Source: Peromyscus leucopus (Eukaryota; Chordata; Mammalia; Rodentia; Cricetidae). Taken from it: 64,000 bases of DNA. Below the pieces are notes generated by a model. It ran no database searches, was not told the DNA's origin, and was given only the letters and a program-made list of their open reading frames with translations. The stretch covers positions 76,119,164-76,183,163 of the forward strand of contig NC_051086.1 of the NCBI RefSeq assembly GCF_004664715.2, in the 5' to 3' direction. Of this stretch, positions 58,355 through 64,000 are shown in pieces (within the stretch, counting starts at the first letter, position 1; each line of letters opens with the position of its first letter). Both the position numbers and the translations under genes were made by a program.

Positions 58355-58560
58355 GACTGGAGTGATGGCTCAATGGTTCATCGCATTTACTGTTCTAGCA
58401 GCAGACCTGAGTTCAGTTTCCAGCACTGACATGGTGATTCAAAACCACCCATAACTCTAATTTCAAGAGATCAGCCTTGATCCTCTGACCTTCTTGTACA
58501 TTAGGCAGCTATGTACAAGGTGTACACGTATACATGCAGGTAAAACATTAAAACAAGTAA
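58355..58560 (+). mobile_element. B2/B3/B4-type tRNA-derived SINE
   Basis: 'ggactggagtgatggctcaa', 'cagacctgagttcagtttcc', 'cagcactgacatggtgattc', 'taactctaatttcaagagat' and 'atacatgcaggtaaaacatt' are the blocks of the B3/B4 group in order, beginning with the tRNA-like box A. Confidence 0.75.
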
Positions 58561-58621
58561 ATCTTGCAACCTTGATTTCAACAAACTGACCATCTGCCAC
58601 CATGAATAGCTGTATTCACTA

Positions 58622-59037
58622 TGACACAGTAGGTTGGGTGGTTTCTAACCCCTGATAGGGGAATGACTTTTTGTATGCTATGAAAATACATTGCTCTGAT
58701 TGGTTAATAAATAAAGCTGTTTGACCAATGGTGGGGCAGAATAGGGTTAGGCAGGATATTCTCACTAGACAGGAGGAAGGAGAAAGGCATAACAAAGGAG
58801 AAGCTGCTAGCTTCTGCCATAAGAAGCAAGATGTAAAGATACCAGTAAGCCACGAGCCGCATGGCAAAGTATGGGTTTATAGAAATGGATTAATTTAAGA
58901 TGTAAGATCTAACTAGCAAGAAGCCTGAGTCAGTAGGCCATACAGTACATAATTAATACAAGCCTTTGTGTGTTCATTTGGGTCTGAGCAGCTGTGGGAC
59001 CATGAGGTCGTGGGAGCCGGGAAAACTTTGAGTTACA
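58622..59037 (+). mobile_element. Solo LTR (ERV2/ERVK-like), older relative of the two others
   Basis: About 416 bp from TGACACAG to 'tttgagttaca'. The shared blocks, in reverse to 14320 and 39687, are 'cattgctctgattggttaat', 'tgaccaatggtggggcag', 'agaaatggattaatttaaga', 'gggtctgagcagctgtggga' and a terminal 'gggaaaactttgagttaca'. No target-site duplication was visible next to the ends chosen (tcacta versus acccc), so either it has decayed or a boundary is slightly wrong. The minus-strand frame at 58619-58867 is repeat-derived. Confidence 0.78.
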
Positions 59038-59804
59038 ACCCCCCTTTTAAGCCATCTACCTTATTCTTTTTCTATTACCTTCACATGTCTGTCCTTGTCA
59101 CCACATTCTTACTCTTGGAAGGCAGCATTGGGTTCTTCTATGTCACCTGGCTTAACTTATAACCAAACAACCTATTTTCTAAGTTGAAACAAGCAAAATC
59201 TCTCAAGCACCAAAACCTGGGCACTTTAAAAATAAAAAGCTTTACAAATTCCCAGAGTTTGTAAAATCAGTCCCTACATATCTAAGTTCATTTTGGCTTT
59301 CCCTCTAGCTGTTACTGGTGACATTCGGCAGTAATATCTGCCATTCCTCAATGCCATGTAGAATGTCCTCTCCCCACTGTAGAACATTTATACAATCCCC
59401 CGCTGCCTCAAAACATCCTTATTTTCTCTATGTGTGAGGCAATGGCATATCTTCAGACCTTTGTTAAATATTTACTTCAAATGATGATTCTAGTTTCATT
59501 ACAGACCAGACCAAGCCCCCAAGCCCTTTTTTAAGTTAACATCTCACATTCTTTCTGAATGATTAATTATATATGAAACACTTACAGTATGTTAGACCCA
59601 GCTACTCATTAGCTGTGACTTATTAAATTATAGGACTGAAGAGCATCAAAAACTTATTATCTTATTCATAGCTACGTTCTCAGTTCGTTATGCACTGCCT
59701 GGCCTATAACAGATACTGGATGTTGAAAGCAGAACACAGGAACCAACAAAGAAACTTCTAATTAAAAAGTATTGTTGTTAGCCTTAATACATCTACATCG
59801 GGAG
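59038..59804. other. Unique DNA, no gene seen
   Basis: Nothing recognised. Confidence 0.4.
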
Positions 59805-59985
59805 GTGATTAGTCTTACTGCAACTTTGTATGCTATGTTTTGTTGACATGCATGAAATTCCTAAACAGAAATGGAGGAGGAGTGGATTGAGGAGGGCAGG
59901 AACAGAGAGGAGTTGGGGAGGAATTGGGAGGAGAGGAGGGAGGAGAAAATACAGCCTGGATGTAAAATAAATAAATAATTTATTT
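59805..59985 (+). mobile_element. L1 (Lx-type) 3' end, 5'-truncated
   Basis: 'gtcttactgcaactttgtat', 'gctatgttttgttgacatgc', a purine-rich tract (59870-59950) and the 'aaaataaataaataattt' end correspond to the last 180 bp of the Lx-type L1 seen complete at 35.3-35.47 kb. Confidence 0.75.
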
Positions 59986-60231
59986 TTTTAAAAGCTATTG
60001 CTATTAGCTGATGAGAAAGCTTCATACTAGAAGACATTTATTGAACACTTAGTACGTGATAAAGATTATTAGGAACTTGCCTGTTGTAATTCCTTTTAGA
60101 TATGTGACAGGCTAATAAGTTAGTTTGTCATGTTACTTCATATCACAGTTGTGTCAAGTGGCTCTGTGACAAAAATATTTTTGAATATAGATGATCTATA
60201 GGTACCTAACGGTCAGCTGATTTACTTTCTC

Positions 60232-60232
<1 letters not shown>

Positions 60233-60281
<49 letters not shown>

Positions 60282-60310
60282 TATACATATATATATATGT
60301 ATATATATAT
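60233..60310 (+). repeat. (AT)n simple repeat
   Basis: About 38 bp of pure AT, followed by TATACATATATAC-type imperfect units. Palindromic and able to form cruciforms. Confidence 0.95.
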
Positions 60311-60539
60311 CTGTGAATATATATAAAAAGTAATGTTATGGATTTTTATTACTTCCCACCGTTTTTCTACATCCTCACACACACACTGCTACCAGCTTGT
60401 ACTTTGATTAATGTCCTTGTTTCCACATTGAGGACCAAGCTCTGGTGAGCATGAGCACCTGAAGGAAGCATGTTAAAGGTGCTTTGCAGCCTTGCTCTGT
60501 AGCTCTGCCTTAGAAAGGACACACTGATCCTCTTTTTTT

Positions 60540-60711
60540 TTTTTTGGTAAATTTTTTTTTCATATAATATATTCTGACCATGATCTTCCCTCCCCGACCT
60601 CTCTCCAGATCCTTTCCACCTCCCCACCCACGCAAATTCATCCCCTTTCTTTCTCTCTCTCTTTAGAAGACAAATAGGCAAACAAAACAAATAAAATGAC
60701 ACATCACAAGA

Positions 60712-60744
<33 letters not shown>

Positions 60745-62200
60745 AAACATCCATAGAAATACAAAAATCAGAAAGTGTTATATACAAGCAAAAGTCCAAT
60801 ATGACAAAAAGAAGCCCAAATACAGCAATATGAGACAGTCTACAAAAATATCATTGAGTTTATTTTGTGTTGGTCGTGGACCTACTCTTAAGTATGCTTA
60901 ATATACCCAGTGAGAGTCTATTGAAGAGAATTAAATTTTTCTTTGCAAGCTGATGTCCGTTGGAGATACCTTCTAGGTTAGGGATGGAAACCCACATCCA
61001 ATATCCCCCCTCAGTGCTGGAACCTCATCTATCTTAAACCCTTGTAGGCCCTTTGCAGCCACAATCTTTGTGAATTCATATGTGCATCAGTCCTGTTGTG
61101 TCTAGAAGATACTGTCTTGTTGCAGACACCCATCCTCTCTGACTCTTACAGTCTTTATGTCTCCTTTTCCACAAGAGTTCCAGAGCCCTGAGGGTAGGCA
61201 TTTGATGAAGATATCCCATTTAGGACTAAGTCTTCTAAAATCCCCCACTCTTTGCACATTGTCCAGTTATGAGTCGCTATGTTATTTCATACATACTATA
61301 AGAGGAAGCATCTCTTATGATGGCTGAGTGATACAGTGATATGGGTATATCAGGATATCATTAGGAGTCCTTTTATTATCATGTTCCTTTAGCAGAACAG
61401 TAGTATTTGGTTTTCCCCTAGGCCTATAGTCTATCCAGTTTCATGTTTCTGGCCACCCAAGTGTTGGACATGGTTTCCATCACATAGAATGGACCTTAAA
61501 TCCAATCAGAGAGTGTTTGGTTATTCCCACAATGTTTCCACCACTATTGTAACAGCACATCATGGAGGAAGCTCACTGTTGTAGCTTGCAGGATTTGTGG
61601 CTAGGTTGGTGGTTACCTTTCTTCTCTGGTAACATGCAGAGTACCTTTGAGCACCATGAACACTAATCAGTGGGGATGAAGGCTCTAGTTAGTCACCAGA
61701 TCAACTTCTCTGTGTTCAATGAGATACGTAAGTGTTGTCATCAGCAATAGGGCCTTAGCATTAGTTTTTGGAGAGCAACCAATAGCCTTGGCAATAGTCT
61801 GAGATGTTAGGGTGTTTCTGAGGGACCCCTTTGGCCAATGACTTCACTAGATGTAACCCATTTCTGACACTGAAAGTTTCACTTAGTGGCAAAAGCTGTC
61901 TAGTTGGGACAATATCTCCCTTGATATTTGGTGAGTCCATTTAGATTCCTTTCCTCTATGTATATATTTTAAAGAGCTCCTATAGTACTGGATTTCCATA
62001 GGACCCCACAAATGGCCCATAGTATTAGTTGTCATTGACTATATTCTATCCTTTATCGCTTCCATCTTTTCCCTGTTCAATCTTCTTGTTCCAATTGCTT
62101 CCATCTTTCTATAACTATATATTCTATTCCCCCTTAGTTATCTCCCTTAATTAATTTTCATATGGATTATAGCATGCCTATGGAAAGTTAACTTCCTCCT
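60540..62200 (-). mobile_element. Old L1 (Lx-type) 3' region, minus strand, about 1.65 kb
   Basis: Collinear old L1 in reverse orientation: a C/T-rich start (60580-60660), a CA repeat, 'ggacctactcttaagtatgc', 'gtgcatcagtcctgttgtgt', 'ttgcacattgtccagttatg', 'tagcagaacagtagtatttg', 'ggtttgtggct'-type block (61590), 'ttggagagcaaccaatagcc' and 'gatgtaacccatttctgaca'. Related blocks occur at 31.7-31.97 and 23.05-23.53 kb. Nothing coding is left. Confidence 0.75.
60711..60739 (+). repeat. (CA)n microsatellite inside the L1
   Basis: Uninterrupted CA dinucleotides preceded by AAAC-rich sequence. The Cys-Val minus frame is an artefact. Confidence 0.95.
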
Positions 62201-62305
62201 CTTACTTTTATCTTAGTTCCACAGTGGTGTGGAGGAGTGGCTGACAAAAGTGTATGAAAGAATATACAAATAGCTTCTGTTTTTCTCTTCAGCACCAAGC
62301 ATATT

Positions 62306-62353
<48 letters not shown>

Positions 62354-62640
62354 GAAAAACAAGCAAGCTCTCTTTGGACACTTATCTCATGACTTCTTTT
62401 CATTCCTCAGGCCCTGTGAGTAAATGTTTTCAGCTTTACTATATATCTTTGGGTATTTTTAGCTAAATCATCAAATCACAAGCAATATGCCTCATAGTAA
62501 AGTTGGTGGAATAGGGTGCCCCATTTGTGTCTTGTAAATAATCTATCTGAATTAAAGATGTTGTATGAAAGTAAAAAAGATGATTTCTATGGATTTTCAG
62601 CACACAAAATGTATTCTAATCATAAACTTTATCACTCAGG
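62201..62640. other. Short non-L1 segment with a 42-base A run
   Basis: A42 at 62311-62352 follows 'accaagcatatttatt'. No SINE or L1 body precedes it that I recognise. The poly-Lys frame at 62254-62466 is an artefact. Confidence 0.5.
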
Positions 62641-62644
62641 CCAA

Positions 62645-62815
62645 CATCGTTCAGCAGGGAAAGGGTCTTGTTGCCAAGCCTAACAACCTAAGTTCCATAT
62701 CGAGGACCCACATGGTGCAAGGTAAGAACCAATTACTTGGCTTCTGACTTTCACACATCCGCATAACACATGCCATGAATGCCATACAATAAGAAATAAA
62801 TGTAATAAAAATAGC
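62645..62815 (+). mobile_element. B4/RSINE-type SINE
   Basis: 'agcagggaaagggtcttgtt', 'gccaagcctaacaacctaag', 'gaggacccacatggtgcaag', 'gcttctgactttcacacatc' and an AATAAATGTAATAAAAATA tail follow the known order of this rodent SINE group, including its box B region. Confidence 0.75.
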
Positions 62816-62864
62816 ACTCAGAATTATTCATGCACATAGCATTTATATATATATATATAATATT

Positions 62865-63088
62865 TTATTAAATTTTGAGAGTTTTACACAGAATGTTTTC
62901 CTATGTTGACACCCTATTCCTCCTGTTAAGTCCTTTGAGATCCCACTTAATTTTTCCCCATCCCTTCCCAACTTCAGGTTATTTTGTTTGTTTGTGATAA
63001 CCAACAAAGTCTAATTTGTGCTGCCTATATACTCATTCATGTGGGTCCATCCCCTGGAGTTCAGTTGACCTACCAGTGCCACATCTTA
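62865..63088 (-). mobile_element. Old L1 3'UTR, minus strand, left of nested L1
   Basis: 'gtctaatttgtgctgcctat', 'atactcattcatgtgggtcc', 'atcccctggagttcagttga' and 'cctaccagtgccacatctta' are old Lx-type L1 blocks in reverse. The sequence resumes after the nested L1 with 'ctcccccaggagccatcaac'. Confidence 0.7.
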
Positions 63089-63390
63089 AAAACAAAGCAA
63101 TTTTCCTTTTAGTGCTTTCTGTAGGGGTGGGTTTGTGGATAAGCATTGTTTAAATCTGGCTTTGTCTTGAAATGTCTTGTTCATTCCGTCTATGATGATT
63201 GAAAGTTTTGCTGGGTATATTAGTCTGGGCTGATATCAGTCCTTGTGGGAGGCTTTGCCCTGGAAGAGGTAGGGATGGGGAGTGGGCTGGGGGGAAGGGG
63301 AGGGGGCAGGAAGGGGGAGAACAAGGGAATCTTTGGCTGTTATGTAGAACTGAATGGTATTGTAAAATAAAATAAAATAAAACAAAGCAA
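63089..63390 (+). mobile_element. Young L1, 5'-inverted and internally deleted, 12-bp target-site duplication
   Basis: Probable duplication aaaacaaagcaa at 63089-63100 and 63379-63390. On the minus strand, 63101 to about 63235 is the L1 ORF1 C-terminal coding region (the same sequence as 10990-11130, reversed). It is joined directly to about 140 bp of the distal L1 3'UTR in plus orientation (63236-63378), ending 'tggtattgtaaaataaaat'. All of ORF2 is missing, so the twin-primed halves are joined across a deletion of several kilobases. It sits inside an older L1, which continues on both sides. Confidence 0.82.
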
Positions 63391-63720
63391 AACAAAACAA
63401 CGACAAACCCCTTTCTTCCTCCCCCAGGAGCCATCAACAGTCAATAGTTCCTCAATTAGGTTGTGTACTCATAAAACCCTCCACTGTCCATGCTAGAATG
63501 TTGATTGGCTTGATCTTGTATGTGTCTTCTGAAAGCAAGCATGCCTGTTGTGAGTTCATGAGTATAATGTTCATTTCAAACCAAGGAGACAATGTTTTAC
63601 TCTGGTCCTCTTTGACCTCTAGCTCTGTCAATTATTTTGGCCCCTTCTTTGGCAATGGTCTCTAAACCTTTATGATACCATTGTAAGATTTGTAGTGGAA
63701 CAATGTCATGACCCTTATTC
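63391..63720 (-). mobile_element. Old L1 3'UTR, minus strand, right of nested L1
   Basis: 'caggagccatcaacagtcaa', 'gctagaatgttgattggctt', 'gatcttgtatgtgtcttctg', 'gtgagttcatgagtataatg' and 'actctggtcctctttgacct' continue the old L1 from 62865-63088. Confidence 0.7.
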
Positions 63721-64000
63721 TCTTAACCCTGATCAGTTGATTATATACAGCAATTTAAAAGAAAGAATTATTTGTCATAAACATGCTTGCTAATTATGGA
63801 TATCATTAATCTTAGAAGTAAGGAGCCTGTTTTTGTTTTTGTTGTTGTTGTTGTGTGTGTGTTTTGTTTTGTTATTTCTCAGGTTAATTAAGTATTACAA
63901 TCCAGAATTTGGGAATTATCAAACTGTGGCACACATGCTGGAATCCTGCAGCACATTTCCAAACACATTTGTTTAATTTCAGAATGTTAAGATGAGGCCA
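63721..64000. other. Unique DNA at the window edge
   Basis: A TTG/TG-rich run lies near 63831-63870. No gene was seen, and the feature content may change beyond the edge. Confidence 0.35.

Noticed and set aside
62254..62466. Frame with a poly-lysine stretch
   Set aside because: Caused by the 42-base A run.
1..64000. CRISPR arrays, operons, ribosome binding sites or other prokaryotic features
   Set aside because: The tandem repeats are microsatellites and LTR units. All recognised content is rodent nuclear repeat DNA.

Overview
This is a stretch of mammalian nuclear DNA from a muroid rodent, most likely a cricetid (hamster, vole or deer-mouse type). The evidence is the repeat content. B1, B2/B3-type, B4-type and ID SINEs are all present together with Lx-type rodent L1 elements. 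Several B1 copies carry the 'gctttgcgcctttcctgga' variant that I associate with cricetids rather than mouse. The species call is inference. I found no protein-coding gene, exon, tRNA, rRNA or other cellular RNA gene that I could defend. Every long or recognisable reading frame is either a decayed L1 ORF or a by-product of repeats. The window looks like a gene desert or a large intron.

Layout. 1-12.5 kb: a 5'-inverted L1 (649-2763), a possible LTR remnant (about 3.3 kb), unique AT-rich DNA, an old L1 3'UTR split by a 1.4 kb LTR element (7.5-10.2 kb), and an L1 ORF1/ORF2 fragment (10.5-12.3 kb). 12.5-25 kb: mostly unique DNA with a solo LTR (14320-14706), an L1 inserted inside another repeat (14.9-16.0 kb), microsatellites, a minus-strand L1 split by an LTR (22.4-23.5 kb) and a 59-bp minisatellite. 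25-29 kb: an old L1 3'UTR split by an LTR with a perfect 6-bp duplication, a young 5'-inverted L1 with a perfect 16-bp duplication, and a very short L1 carrying what looks like a 3' transduction. 29-42 kb: B1, B3, B4 and ID SINEs, a 2.4 kb L1 (33.05-35.47 kb), an ancient mammalian L1 end, and a second solo LTR with perfect duplications. 42-60 kb: mostly unique, with a 3' LTR preceded by a polypurine tract (46.08 kb), a fossil DNA transposon (55.8 kb), a third solo LTR (58.6 kb) and short L1 ends. 60-64 kb: long minus-strand old L1 sequence, interrupted near the end by another young 5'-inverted L1.

No genes work together here. What the window records is retrotransposition history: layered nested insertions, four L1 copies with 5' inversions of the twin-priming type, and one probable L1 3' transduction with its own polyadenylation signal. 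A few non-repeat segments rich in TAATTA-like homeodomain cores are candidate conserved noncoding elements, but that is only a hypothesis without an alignment. I did not find a convincing new biological system. Family names were assigned by recognition, without a repeat-library search, and boundaries given without a target-site duplication are approximate to tens of bases.
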